DNA of 57,909 bases, taken from NCBI RefSeq assembly GCF_005871165.1, contig NZ_SWKP01000012.1, positions 1-57,909 on the forward strand, given 5' to 3'. This document shows, piece after piece, positions 46,406-54,720 of this stretch (position 1 is the stretch's first letter; each line of letters begins with the position of its first letter). The notes under the pieces were generated by a model that saw only the letters and a list, made by a program, of their open reading frames with translations, had not been told where the DNA came from and did no database searches. Made by a program: the position numbers and the translations under genes. The DNA comes from Maricaulis alexandrii. GTDB taxonomy: Bacteria; Pseudomonadota; Alphaproteobacteria; Caulobacterales; Maricaulaceae.

Positions 46406-48141
46406 ACCACCGGCAGGCCCAGCTGGGCGCGCATGGTGTCGTCCAGGCCGGCGAGCATGGATGTGGCGGCTTCGTGGCCGGCGGCGACGGTTTCGTCGAA
46501 CCGGTCCCAGTCGCGGATATCGACCGGCGTGTCGGGCAGGATGAGGAGGTCGGCGGCCTCACGGCCGATATCGCGGTGATCGGCCACGCCCACGGTCGCG
46601 GCCCGCATCAGCAGGGAGGCGATCGGCGGCGGGGATTTGAAGCCGTGGCGGCGCACCCAGCCCAGGAAATTGGGCGGATCGATGAAATCATCCGGATTGA
46701 GACCCTGGGCGCGGGTGACATCACTGCCCACCACGGCCCCGCGGTGGAAGGCGCGCATCTCGCGGGCGGGGAAATTGGTGAAGACGGCCCCGTCGACCAG
46801 GATCTGGCCGTGATGAACGACCGGCGGCAAGAGGCCGGGGATCGCGATGGAGGCGCGCAATGCGTCGCGCAGCCGTCCGGACCGGTGCACATGCGGACGG
46901 CCGGAGGCCAGATTGGACGAGAGGCAGAAATAGGGGCGCGCCATCTCCGCGATCTCGACATCGCCGAAATGTTCCTTCAACCGCTTGTCGACCTTCTCGC
47001 CCTTGGTCAGGGAGACCACGGGCAGGGTCCAGTCATCCAGCGGATTGGTCTCGACGAAAGCCTTGCGGATCCGCCTTTCCAGCTCGTCATCATCCCAGTC
47101 CAGCGCCACGCCGGCGGCCACGATGGCCCCCATGGAGGCCCCGCCGACAAAGTCGAAATGCATGCCAGCCTCGCGCAGGGCCCGGATCGCGCCGAGATGG
47201 GCATAGGCGCGGGCACCGCCGCCGGAGACAACCAGGCCGACCGACTTGCCCGCCAGTGTGCGGGCGAGGCGGGCTGTATCGGCAGCGTGCTGTTTCTGGC
47301 GCCAATGGAAGACCCGCGAGGCATCGGAGGCATCGGACCATTCCTGCGGCCGTGAGGCGGCGGTGACGCCCTGCGGGCTCAAGAGGACAACATCGAGCAG
47401 TTTCAGCCGCATGGCGGGTGAGGGATCGTCGGGCAGGAGCGGCCGCGAAGGCCGCGCATCGGCACGGGCAAACAGCCAGAGCCGGTCGGCCCGGCCCATG
47501 GCCCGCCGCGCCCAGCCCGGATCGGAGAAGCGCGCGATCAGAAGGACGATGTCATGGCTCTGTTCCAGCTTGTCCAGCTTCTGCCCGGACCAGTCGGAAC
47601 AGCTTTCATCGGCAATGGCGCAGCTCATGCCCAAGGCCTGCAGCGCCGATTTCAGCTCGGCGGCGCGATAGTCCAGGTCGATCGTGGGGGAGGTGCCGAT
47701 CAGGGCAAAGACCCGGGGTTCGGATCCGGCCGTGCGATTGCCGCCCCGCAGGCGCGCCAGCATCATCTTGGAGAGCTCGCGCATCAGGCTGGCATGCTTG
47801 TCCGTCAGCCGTTCGAAACTCGCCTTGGGCAGACGCACCAGCTCACTGTCGCGCAGGGCGTAGACACTGGCGGAATGGGGGGTCTCGTCCAGCAGGGACA
47901 TCTCGCCCACCGGCTCACCGGCGCGGATGTAGCCCAGCAGGTCCGGTCGCCCCAGCGGCCCCGCCTTGAAGGCGGCCAAGGCGCCGGAGCGGACCAGGTA
48001 GAAGGCGTCGGCATCATCGCCTTCGCGGAACAGGAGCTGGCCTGCCGGCAGGCAGAACCATTCCACCTCATGCTCGACAGCATCCAGCACGGATTTCTCG
48101 ATCCGGTTCAGGAAAGGCAGGAAGGAAAGGTTGAGGGCCAT
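46402..48141 (-). CDS. Patatin-like phospholipase with N-terminal cyclic-nucleotide-binding domain
   Basis: The product has 579 residues. Residues about 5-130 form a cNMP-binding domain (FREGDDADAFYLVRSG; GEPVGEMSLLDETPHSA), the middle is a linker, and from 300 the patatin domain carries VSGGGARAYAHLGAI (oxyanion), the nucleophile GASMG with Ser336, and the catalytic DGA (VDGAVFTNFP). This domain order matches the NTE/RssA-type lysophospholipases. The canonical phosphate-binding cassette of Crp is only partly conserved, so binding of cAMP is uncertain. Confidence 0.92.
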   Translation of the reverse strand: MALNLSFLPFLNRIEKSVLDAVEHEVEWFCLPAGQLLFREGDDADAFYLVRSGALAAFKAGPLGRPDLLGYIRAGEPVGEMSLLDETPHSASVYALRDSELVRLPKASFERLTDKHASLMRELSKMMLARLRGGNRTAGSEPRVFALIGTSPTIDLDYRAAELKSALQALGMSCAIADESCSDWSGQKLDKLEQSHDIVLLIARFSDPGWARRAMGRADRLWLFARADARPSRPLLPDDPSPAMRLKLLDVVLLSPQGVTAASRPQEWSDASDASRVFHWRQKQHAADTARLARTLAGKSVGLVVSGGGARAYAHLGAIRALREAGMHFDFVGGASMGAIVAAGVALDWDDDELERRIRKAFVETNPLDDWTLPVVSLTKGEKVDKRLKEHFGDVEIAEMARPYFCLSSNLASGRPHVHRSGRLRDALRASIAIPGLLPPVVHHGQILVDGAVFTNFPAREMRAFHRGAVVGSDVTRAQGLNPDDFIDPPNFLGWVRRHGFKSPPPIASLLMRAATVGVADHRDIGREAADLLILPDTPVDIRDWDRFDETVAAGHEAATSMLAGLDDTMRAQLGLPVV

Positions 48142-48230
48142 GATGCGGGGCAGCCTGTTGAATCGTCAGGCAGTCTAGGCGTCTCGCGGCCGCTTATGAA
48201 GAGGGACGGGGCAGGGGTGTTTTCTTCCCC

Positions 48231-48374
48231 ATTTCATGGGGAAGTGGGCCGATGCGGAGCATCGGGTCGATGGGGCGGCGCGAAGCGCCAGAAGTGTGAG
48301 GCAAGCCCATCGGCTTCGCCGGCCCCTCCGTCTTGCCCTGCGGGCAATCCACCTCCCCAACTGTGGGGAGGAAA
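48231..48374. repeat. Nested-hairpin dispersed repeat, family 1, copy 2
   Basis: Same layout as 27848-27994: CTTCCCCATTTCATGGGGAAG, GGGCCGATGCGGAGCATCGGG, GGCGCGAAGCGCC, GGCTTCGCCGGCCCCTCCGTC, and CTCCCCAACTGTGGGGAG. The central 30 bases differ. It sits in the 333-base gap between the patatin start and the outer-membrane-protein stop, which otherwise holds only copy C of family 3. Confidence 0.8.
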
Positions 48375-48384
48375 AGTACGACGC

Positions 48385-48478
48385 CATCGGGCCAAAGGCC
48401 CGCAAGCGCGACCGCGCGCCGGCCCTGATGGGCCGCCCCATCGGAGACATTTGCGCAGCAAATTGTCGTGAGATCTAA
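48385..48478 (-). repeat. Gene-end repeat, family 3, copy C
   Basis: Read on the minus strand: AGATCTCACGACAATTTGC, GCGCAAATGTCTCCGATGGG, GCGGCCCATCAGGGCCGG, GCGCGCGGTCGCGCTTGCGG and a GGGCCTTTGGCCCG hairpin. It matches copy A at 38826. It begins inside the stop codon of the putative outer membrane protein gene, so the repeat starts where the gene ends. Confidence 0.85.
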
Positions 48479-49110
48479 AACCGGCGCCGCAGGACCAGAT
48501 GCCCCACCGGACGCACCGAGCGGGACTGGCTTTCGCCGATGGCGTCAGCGTCGACGCGGTCGAGGTCTTCCAGCAGACGCATGCGTTCGCCGGTTTCCGG
48601 GTCGAACAGGACGAGCTGGTCTTCCGAGGAGTCCTGAAAATAGGCCCCGCCTTCCACGGTGAGGCTCCAGTCATCAATGGTACGCACCGTGACGCCGGCA
48701 CCGAAATAGCGGGTCAGTGTGTCGAGCTGGCTATCATCGAGATCCTCGGCCAGTTCGGCGTGCGGAAAGGCGGCCCAGGCCGGCCGGGTGTCGATGGAGC
48801 CCGTGCCGGGGAAAAGGGTCCGGTCATTTCGGGTGACCGTACCGGCCGACAGGAAGAAATCCTCGCCGAAGGGGTAGAAGTCGAACTGGCTGGCGATGGC
48901 CGAGACATCGCGGTCCTGGAGGTGTGATTCTGACAGGATGACGGGGGCCGGCGAGCGGGTTTCCGTGTTCAGGCGCCAGCGCACGGCACCGGTACTGTCC
49001 GGTCCGGCGGGCGCGGTCAGCCAAGCCTGGGAATCGACCGAGGTCTGCGCCTGGGCGGTCGCCGTGGCCATGGCTATAACGCCAATGGAAACAATGATTT
49101 GTATTCTCAT
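48475..49110 (-). CDS. Putative outer membrane protein
   Basis: The 211 residues carry a signal peptide (MRIQIIVSIGVIAMATATAQA), alternating beta-type strands (SQFDFYPFGEDFFLSAGTV; FGAGVTVRTIDDWSLTVEGG) and a terminal Phe (HLVLRRRF), typical of beta-barrel proteins recognised by BAM. Central segments are acidic. No family was recognised. GGGAGGCAGCA precedes ATG 49110. It is transcribed toward the patatin gene. Confidence 0.7.
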   Translation of the reverse strand: MRIQIIVSIGVIAMATATAQAQTSVDSQAWLTAPAGPDSTGAVRWRLNTETRSPAPVILSESHLQDRDVSAIASQFDFYPFGEDFFLSAGTVTRNDRTLFPGTGSIDTRPAWAAFPHAELAEDLDDSQLDTLTRYFGAGVTVRTIDDWSLTVEGGAYFQDSSEDQLVLFDPETGERMRLLEDLDRVDADAIGESQSRSVRPVGHLVLRRRF

Positions 49111-49259
49111 TGCTGCCTCCCTTGAAAGCCCGTGCTCCATGCTAGAGCGTGCGGCTTCCATTCCCTATCAGCCTGTGGGGGAGGGCTGAATCAGACGTTA
49201 AATCCGTCCCCTCCCTTTGAGCTATCCCGGCACTTTTTGACGGCCGGTTCGTGTCTGAA

Positions 49260-49288
49260 ACCTTACGGGAGAAGTGTGACCCTTCCAA
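49260..49288 (-). promoter_or_regulatory. Candidate promoter for the outer membrane protein gene
   Basis: Minus-strand TTGGAA and TAAGGT are 17 bases apart just downstream of the terminator of the preceding gene. A leader of about 145 bases would follow. It is a tentative, by-eye match. Confidence 0.3.
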
Positions 49289-49298
49289 GGCTGACGAC

Positions 49299-49336
49299 CA
49301 AAAAACGCGCCGGGCAGGCGAAAGGTTCCTGCCCGG
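49299..49336 (-). terminator. Terminator of the DUF5694 gene
   Basis: On the minus strand CCGGGCAGG and CCTGCCCGG pair over 9 bp, followed after CGCG by TTTTTT. It lies 14 bases after the DUF5694 stop. Confidence 0.75.
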
Positions 49337-49349
49337 GCAGGGAAAATAT

Positions 49350-50183
49350 TTAATGACGGGTCTCGAGCCAGGGGAGCGGGTCCACCCAGACGAGATTGGG
49401 GGCATTGTCGACGAAATCATCCAGCAGGCGCTTGTGTCCGGACCCGTAGATGACCAGCACCCGCTCGCCCGGCTCGGCGACGCGCGCCACATTCGCGAAG
49501 ATTTCCAGATTGCGGCCCCACCAGTTCGTCATTTCACGGGCTCCGGCCGGATTCGATTCGCTGCCCATCTGGGCGAGCAGGAGGTAGAGATCGTGGAAGC
49601 GGGCGGTCTCGGCGGTGTTTTCCTGGATCATGCGCTCCAGAATGGTGCGGTTCGGCGCGTCCATGGCGGACATATAGGTCTGAACCTCGCCGATATAGGC
49701 CTCCCACTCGGCCAAAAGCGCGGTCTGGCCGGCATCGGCGGCGCTGGACATCATGGCCTCGAAATCCATCCCGCCCTGCGCATCGACAGCATAAAGCCGG
49801 TCATGACCGAGGCGGGCGGCGAGACGCATGCCGATCTGCTGGCGCTCATTCACGTCCAGCTCCAACTCGCCCGCGCGGTAGGCGGCATAGCGTTGATTGA
49901 AGTCCGCTTCGTGCTCGGGCATCAGCTCGACCGCGATCCGGGTCGGGGCGAAGGCTTCCAGCCGGTCCAGCACGGCCTCGATCTCGGCTTGGCGGTGCGG
50001 AGCGTGAAAATCATCGACTTCCGGATTGATCATGTCCTGGCCGCCGCCGCTGAAATGGAATGTTCCCAGCACCATGATTTCCGCCGGCGGTGGATTGTCC
50101 TGCGCCATGGCCGGGCCGGACAGGGCCAGTCCGGACGTCGTCAGGGCAAAGCCCATCAGGATAATGGCGGTCTGTTTGAGCAT
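49350..50183 (-). CDS. DUF5694-family (TraB/GumN-related) secreted protein
   Basis: The 277 residues have a signal peptide (ILMGFALTTSGLALSGPAMA) followed by AEIMVLGTFHFSGGGQDMIN, PTRIAVELMPEH and RVLVIYGSGHKRLL. The TFHF, AVE and GSGH motifs recall the TraB/GumN metalloprotease-like superfamily to which DUF5694 belongs; His and Glu could bind metal. The function is unknown. GGGAGG lies upstream, and it is divergent from the MCC beta gene. Confidence 0.84.
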   Translation of the reverse strand: MLKQTAIILMGFALTTSGLALSGPAMAQDNPPPAEIMVLGTFHFSGGGQDMINPEVDDFHAPHRQAEIEAVLDRLEAFAPTRIAVELMPEHEADFNQRYAAYRAGELELDVNERQQIGMRLAARLGHDRLYAVDAQGGMDFEAMMSSAADAGQTALLAEWEAYIGEVQTYMSAMDAPNRTILERMIQENTAETARFHDLYLLLAQMGSESNPAGAREMTNWWGRNLEIFANVARVAEPGERVLVIYGSGHKRLLDDFVDNAPNLVWVDPLPWLETRH

Positions 50184-50309
50184 GATTTTCCCTCCTGTTT
50201 GCTCCTTTCAGGATGCATCTGCCCCCAGGATCGGATGCAGGGGCAATTGCGTTTGTGGGGGCGGGCAGGGTAAGCAGCGGGCAGGACGGATCAATTCAGG
50301 CCCCAATCC

Positions 50310-51917
50310 ATGACCCAGATCGTTTCCGCCATCGACCCCAATTCCGCGGCCTTCGAAGAGAATGCCGCCACGATGTCGGCCCTCGTCGAAGAGCTCAAAG
50401 CCCGCACTGCCGAAGCCGCGCTGGGGGGATCGGAACGCTCCCGTGAGCGCCATGTCTCCCGCGGCAAACTCCTGCCGCGCGACCGGGTGGAACGCCTGCT
50501 GGATCCCGGCTCGCCCTTCCTGGAGATCGGGGCCCTGGCCGCCAATGGCATGTATGAGGGCAATGTCCATGGTGCCGGCGTGATCGCCGGGATCGGCCGG
50601 GTCTCGGGCCGCGAAGTCATGATCGTGTGCAATGACCCGACCATCAAGGGCGGCGCCTATTACCCGATGACGGTGAAGAAGCATTTGCGGGCGCAGGAAA
50701 TCGCCATGCAGAACCGGCTGCCCTGCGTCTATCTGGTCGACAGTGGCGGGGCCAACCTGCCGCATCAGGCGGATGTCTTCCCGGATCGCGACCATTTCGG
50801 CCGTATCTTCTTCAACCAGGCCAACATGTCCGCCGAGGGCATTCCCCAGATCGCCGTCGTGATGGGCTCGTGCACGGCAGGCGGCGCCTATGTGCCGGCC
50901 ATGTCCGACGAGACGGTGATCGTGCGCAAGCAGGGGACGATCTTCCTGGGCGGTCCGCCGCTGGTGAAGGCGGCGACGGGCGAGGTGATCTCGGCCGAGG
51001 ATCTGGGCGGGGCCGATGTGCATGCCCGCACTTCCGGCGTCGCCGACCATTACGCCGCCAATGACGATCATGCCCTGGATACGGCCCGCCGCATTGTCGG
51101 CACGCTCAATTCGGTCAAACAGGTCGAGCTGGACGTCACCGAACCGCGTGAGCCGAAATACGATCCGCAGGAGCTCAACGGGATCATCCCGACCGATGTC
51201 CGCGCGCCCTATGATGTGCGCGAAGTGATCGCCCGCATCGTCGACGGGTCCGAATTCGACGAATTCAAGAAACTCTATGGCGAGACCCTGGTGACCGGCT
51301 TTGCCCGGCTCTACGGCATGCCGGTCGGCATCATCGCCAACAATGGCATTCTCTTCTCCGAGAGTGCCCAGAAGGGCGCCCATTTCATCGAGCTGTGCGC
51401 CCAGCGCGGCATTCCGCTGGTCTTCCTGCAGAATATCACCGGTTTCATGGTGGGCTCGAAATACGAGGCCGGCGGCATCGCCAAGGACGGCGCCAAGCTC
51501 GTCACGGCGGTGTCCACCTTCAAGGGGCCGAAATTCACCGTGATCATCGGCGGCTCCTACGGGGCCGGCAATTACGGCATGTGCGGCCGTGCCTATTCCC
51601 CGCGCTTCCTCTTCATGTGGCCCAATGCCCGCATCTCCGTGATGGGCGGGGAGCAGGCCGCCTCCGTGCTGGCCACGGTCAAGCGTGACGCGCTGGAAGC
51701 CCAGGGCGGGGAATGGTCGGCCGAGGAGGAAGCCGAATTCAAGGCCCCGATCCGCGAGCGCTATGAGGAAGAGGGCAATCCCTATTTCTCCACCGCCCGC
51801 CTGTGGGATGACGGCATCATCGCCCCGGCGGACACGCGCCGCGTGCTGGGCCTGTCGCTCTCCGCCTCGCTGAATGCGCCGATCGAGAAGACCAAGTTCG
51901 GCCTGTTCCGGATGTAA
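50310..51917 (+). CDS. Methylcrotonyl-CoA carboxylase beta subunit
   Basis: Carboxyltransferase of leucine catabolism that works with the alpha subunit 3.7 kb downstream. The 535 residues have [58 protein letters not shown], and [20 protein letters not shown] near the second half site. The last motif (QNITGFMVG) separates MCC beta from PccB, which has VDVPGFLPG there. The liuB/mccB symbol is used for this protein in other bacteria. Confidence 0.95.
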   Translation: MTQIVSAIDPNSAAFEENAATMSALVEELKARTAEAALGGSERSRERHVSRGKLLPRDRVERLLDPGSPFLEIGALAANGMYEGNVHGAGVIAGIGRVSGREVMIVCNDPTIKGGAYYPMTVKKHLRAQEIAMQNRLPCVYLVDSGGANLPHQADVFPDRDHFGRIFFNQANMSAEGIPQIAVVMGSCTAGGAYVPAMSDETVIVRKQGTIFLGGPPLVKAATGEVISAEDLGGADVHARTSGVADHYAANDDHALDTARRIVGTLNSVKQVELDVTEPREPKYDPQELNGIIPTDVRAPYDVREVIARIVDGSEFDEFKKLYGETLVTGFARLYGMPVGIIANNGILFSESAQKGAHFIELCAQRGIPLVFLQNITGFMVGSKYEAGGIAKDGAKLVTAVSTFKGPKFTVIIGGSYGAGNYGMCGRAYSPRFLFMWPNARISVMGGEQAASVLATVKRDALEAQGGEWSAEEEAEFKAPIRERYEEEGNPYFSTARLWDDGIIAPADTRRVLGLSLSASLNAPIEKTKFGLFRM

Positions 51918-51964
51918 CCGCGACGCCCTGCCACACAGGCGTGGGCGACCCTTCCTGCTAGAAA

Positions 51965-51985
51965 GACCGCACGAGGAGTGCGGTC
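51965..51985 (+). promoter_or_regulatory. Hairpin presenting the ribosome binding site in its loop
   Basis: GACCGCAC and GTGCGGTC form a perfect 8-bp stem with the loop GAGGA. The 3' arm ends directly before the ATG of the next gene. The Shine-Dalgarno GAGGAG is partly in the loop, partly in the stem, so folding should modulate translation. Confidence 0.6.
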
Positions 51986-52573
51986 ATGACGAAAACCATT
52001 TGCGTGATTGATGCCCATCCCGATGCCGGATCGGGGCATTTCGTGTCGGCGCTGGCGGATGCCTATGCGCGCGGGGCGCTGGATGCAGGCCATGATGTGT
52101 CGCGAATCCGGGTGGCCGAACTGCCCCTCGACTTCATGAGCACGGCGGAGGAGTTCGCACAGCCGCCTTGCGAGGCCGTGCAGCAGGCGCAAGAGAAGAT
52201 CACGGCGGCGGATCATGTCGTCCTGGTTTTCCCGCTCTGGCTGGGCATGGTTCCGGCGCGCCTGAAAGCCTTCCTCGAACAGGTCGGACGGGCCGAATTC
52301 TTCCTCGCGACCGGCGGTGACAGTTCCAAATGGCCGGCCCAGAAGATGAAGGGCAAATCGGCCCGGCTCGTGGTCACCATGGGCATGCCGGGCTTTGCCT
52401 ATGGCCTGATCTTCGGCGGGCACAGCCTGAAGGGGCTGGCCAAGGGCGTGTTCGGCATGGCCGGCTTCGGACCGGTTCGCCGCACCGTGATCGGGGCCGT
52501 CGGCGCGCTCGACGAGAAGGCGCGTCAGGCGCGGCTGGACCGGATGGAAAACTGGGGCCGAAAGGCGCAGTAG
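51986..52573 (+). CDS. Flavodoxin-fold NAD(P)H oxidoreductase
   Basis: The 195 residues start TKTICVIDAHPDAGSGHF (an HPDxxS-type FMN site) and include HVVLVFPLWLGMVPARLKAF, where PLWLG resembles the PxWW/FPxWW motif of MdaB/KefF-type quinone reductases, and GAVGALDEKARQARL. The family is Flavodoxin_2. The physiological substrate is unknown. The start lies directly after the ribosome-binding-site hairpin. Confidence 0.85.
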   Translation: MTKTICVIDAHPDAGSGHFVSALADAYARGALDAGHDVSRIRVAELPLDFMSTAEEFAQPPCEAVQQAQEKITAADHVVLVFPLWLGMVPARLKAFLEQVGRAEFFLATGGDSSKWPAQKMKGKSARLVVTMGMPGFAYGLIFGGHSLKGLAKGVFGMAGFGPVRRTVIGAVGALDEKARQARLDRMENWGRKAQ

Positions 52574-52676
52574 GGCGCCGCCAACCCGGCACTGCCAATC
52601 CAGGCGTGTTGCCAGTCTTCTCAAAATTTCAAAGCGTTGCCCCGTGAACCTGAATGGGAAATCACGTGACAAAGAG

Positions 52677-52690
52677 TTAATCTGCGTTAA
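52677..52690. promoter_or_regulatory. CtrA-like half-site pair, TTAA-N6-TTAA
   Basis: Two TTAA tetramers are six bases apart, one base short of the standard CtrA spacing, 36 bases before the first paralogous membrane protein gene. Another GTTAAC is at 53108 in front of the second paralog. The spacing mismatch makes CtrA control uncertain. Confidence 0.25.
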
Positions 52691-52725
52691 GGTCTTCCGT
52701 GTGAGAGCCCGGAAGCCGGGCGGGG

Positions 52726-53052
52726 GTGCGTGTCGAAGTCATGCTGGAAGATGTGTTGATCCTGGCCCGTGAAGGGTTTGCGGAAGTGAATGCGGTGCTC
52801 GGCCTTCTGGTCGCCGCCGTGGCCGCTCTGATCATGCGCAAATGGGCACGCCTCCCCGTGATCGCTGCGGGGGCTGTACTGGTGCATCTGGGGCTGGAAG
52901 TCCTGGCGCCGGTGATTGCGGAATCCGGTGGATTCCGCCTGCCGCCCCTGCTGGAACTCCATTACTGGCGATCCGCTGCCGTCCTTTTGGTCGGCTATCT
53001 GATCGTCATCGGAATTCTCTACGCGATCAAACGGGTTGTGATTAAAAGTTAA
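52726..53052 (+). CDS. Small membrane protein, paralog 1
   Basis: The 108 residues have three helices: NAVLGLLVAAVAALIM, LPVIAAGAVLVHLGLEVLAP and AAVLLVGYLIVIGILYAI. Shared with the next gene are a short N-terminal helix region, MR after helix 1, an in-membrane His in GxxxH, Pro at helix end, a Gly-rich loop, and GYLxxIxIL-x4-K. GTG 52726 is assumed; ATG 52741, five codons later, is possible. No family was recognised. Confidence 0.72.
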   Translation: MRVEVMLEDVLILAREGFAEVNAVLGLLVAAVAALIMRKWARLPVIAAGAVLVHLGLEVLAPVIAESGGFRLPPLLELHYWRSAAVLLVGYLIVIGILYAIKRVVIKS

Positions 53053-53170
53053 CGGAACTCGCCTGTCAGGAGAACCCGCTTTCCATGGGATGAGTTTCGA
53101 ATGATCGTTAACGCAGAGGCTCCTACGGGGTAAGGTAGGGCCGATGTAGCTGCGGAAGGGGACCGCGCAA

Positions 53171-53563
53171 ATGGAATATCTTGACCAAATCATGGGCTAT
53201 ATTCAGCCCGCCATCGACTTCTTCATGCCGGGCCTGCTGGCCTATGCCGGTGACGGGGCTGTTGTGGACTGGATGCCGCTGGGCATCCAACTGGGCGTGA
53301 TCGCGCTCGTCCTGGCGCTCCTGATGCGCGAGTTCGGCGCCATCCTTATCTTTACCGTGGTGGGTGTGATCATCCACATCATCGTCGATACGGTGATGCC
53401 CATGGTGCGCGGTGGCGGCGCTGACGGTTTCGACTTTGCCGTCTTTGCCCAGCAATTCACGGAAATGAATTACCTGCTCTATCTGGGCGCTGTGGCGATC
53501 GGCTACCTCGTGGCCATCACCATCCTGTCCATGCTCAAAGGGCTGGTCTTCCGCGGCGACTGA
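53171..53563 (+). CDS. Small membrane protein, paralog 2
   Basis: The 130 residues start MEYLDQIMGYIQPAIDFFMP; the first 30 are amphipathic. Helices are LGVIALVLALLM, IFTVVGVIIHIIVDTVMP and LGAVAIGYLVAITILSML. The region from MREFG to the C-terminus aligns with paralog 1, with a longer loop (RGGGADGFDFAVF) here. AAGGGG precedes the ATG. A terminator follows at 53587. Confidence 0.78.
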   Translation: MEYLDQIMGYIQPAIDFFMPGLLAYAGDGAVVDWMPLGIQLGVIALVLALLMREFGAILIFTVVGVIIHIIVDTVMPMVRGGGADGFDFAVFAQQFTEMNYLLYLGAVAIGYLVAITILSMLKGLVFRGD

Positions 53564-53586
53564 TCGCGGACGACAGGGGAAATGGA

Positions 53587-53617
53587 AAAGGGCTGCCTCC
53601 CAAGGGCAGCCCTTTTT
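53587..53617 (+). terminator. Rho-independent terminator after the paralog pair
   Basis: A perfect 11-bp stem AAAGGGCTGCC/GGCAGCCCTTT with a 7-base loop leads into TTTTTC. It ends the transcript of the two membrane proteins; the A tract opposite also makes it usable on the minus strand. Confidence 0.9.
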
Positions 53618-53654
53618 CTTTTGGGGTTCGGGTCGGGTTCTTGTTCGATCAGGC

Positions 53655-53815
53655 TCACACTCTCCTCGCCCTTGATGGGCGAGGGGGACCGCGAAGCGGT
53701 GGAGTGGGTGACTGACCAAGAACAAGAAAGCGCACAGCGCTTTCACCCCTTCCGCCGGGCATTCGCCCGGCACCTTCCCCATCAAGGGGAAGGAGGGAGG
53801 CCGGGCCTCCGGCAG
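53655..53815. repeat. Mosaic hairpin repeat block, distinct type
   Basis: The 289-base stretch before the next gene contains CTCGCCCTTGATGGGCGAG, CCGCGAAGCGG, GCGCACAGCGC, CCGGGCATTCGCCCGG and TTCCCCATCAAGGGGAA hairpins. It resembles families 1 and 2 in hairpin style but shares no long block with them. No other copy is in the window. Confidence 0.55.
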
Positions 53816-53906
53816 TTTCCACCAAAAGGCCGCACTTGGGCCCATTGTCCGCCTTGCCGACCGGCGTTAATCCTGAACGGGAAGAAACCCCGACCAGGAG
53901 ATCGCC

Positions 53907-54704
53907 ATGTCCGAGGAAAATCCCGTCCTGCTTGATGTCAGCCCGGCCGGTGTGGCTGTGGTCACGCTGAACCGTCCCGACAAGCACAATGCCTTCAATG
54001 CGGAAGTGATTGCGGCCCTGTCGGACGTGTTCGAGACGCTGCGGGCGAATGAGGACGGGGTGCGGATCGTCTTCCTGCGCGGGTCCGGAAAGAGCTTCTC
54101 CGCCGGCGCCGATCTGGACTGGATGAAGGCCGCCGCCCTTTATACCGAGGCCGATAATGAGGAAGACGCGCTGGCGCTCGCCAACATGCTGCGCAAGCTC
54201 TACGAACTGCCTCAGATGACCGTGGCCCTGGTCCATGGTGCGGCTATGGGCGGCGGGGCCGGTCTGCTGGCGGCCTGTGATATCGGCGTGGTGATGAAGG
54301 ATGCCACGATCCGCTTCTCCGAAGTGCGCCTGGGCCTGACCCCGGCGACGATCTCGCCCTTCGTGATCCGCGCCATCGGCCCGAAATGGGCCCGTGCCCT
54401 GTTCGCCTCCGGCGAGGGCTTTGACGGGGAGTTCGCGGAAAAGATCGGCCTGGCGCAGTACACGGTCGCGGACATGGAAGAGATGACGGCGATGGAGGAA
54501 CACCTCGCCAAGCTCGCCTTCGCCGCGGCGCCGGGCGCTGTCGCTGATGCCAAACAGCTCGTTGACGATGTCTATGGCCGCGAGATCGATCACGGACTGG
54601 GCGTCCACACCGCCAAGGCCATCGCCAAGCGTCGTGCCTCCGAGGAGGGCAAGGAAGGCCTCAGCGCCTTCCTGGAACGGCGCAAGCCGGACTGGGCGGA
54701 ATAG
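53907..54704 (+). CDS. Methylglutaconyl-CoA hydratase (enoyl-CoA hydratase family)
   Basis: Crotonase-fold enzyme of leucine breakdown that makes HMG-CoA. The 265 residues have TLNRPDKHNAFNAEVIAALS, the family oxyanion region SFSAGADLDWMKA, HGAAMGGGAGLLAACDI, and the catalytic-glutamate region RFSEVRLGLTPATISPFV. SAGADLDWM together with the MCC genes around supports the LiuC assignment over a generic hydratase. AGGAGATCGCC precedes the ATG. Confidence 0.92.
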   Translation: MSEENPVLLDVSPAGVAVVTLNRPDKHNAFNAEVIAALSDVFETLRANEDGVRIVFLRGSGKSFSAGADLDWMKAAALYTEADNEEDALALANMLRKLYELPQMTVALVHGAAMGGGAGLLAACDIGVVMKDATIRFSEVRLGLTPATISPFVIRAIGPKWARALFASGEGFDGEFAEKIGLAQYTVADMEEMTAMEEHLAKLAFAAAPGAVADAKQLVDDVYGREIDHGLGVHTAKAIAKRRASEEGKEGLSAFLERRKPDWAE

Positions 54705-54720
54705 GGCAGGCGCCACCCCG

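Noticed and set aside
53123-53845. Minus-strand 240-codon frame over the second membrane paralog
   Set aside because: It reads through the terminator and repeat block and is antisense to a better supported gene.
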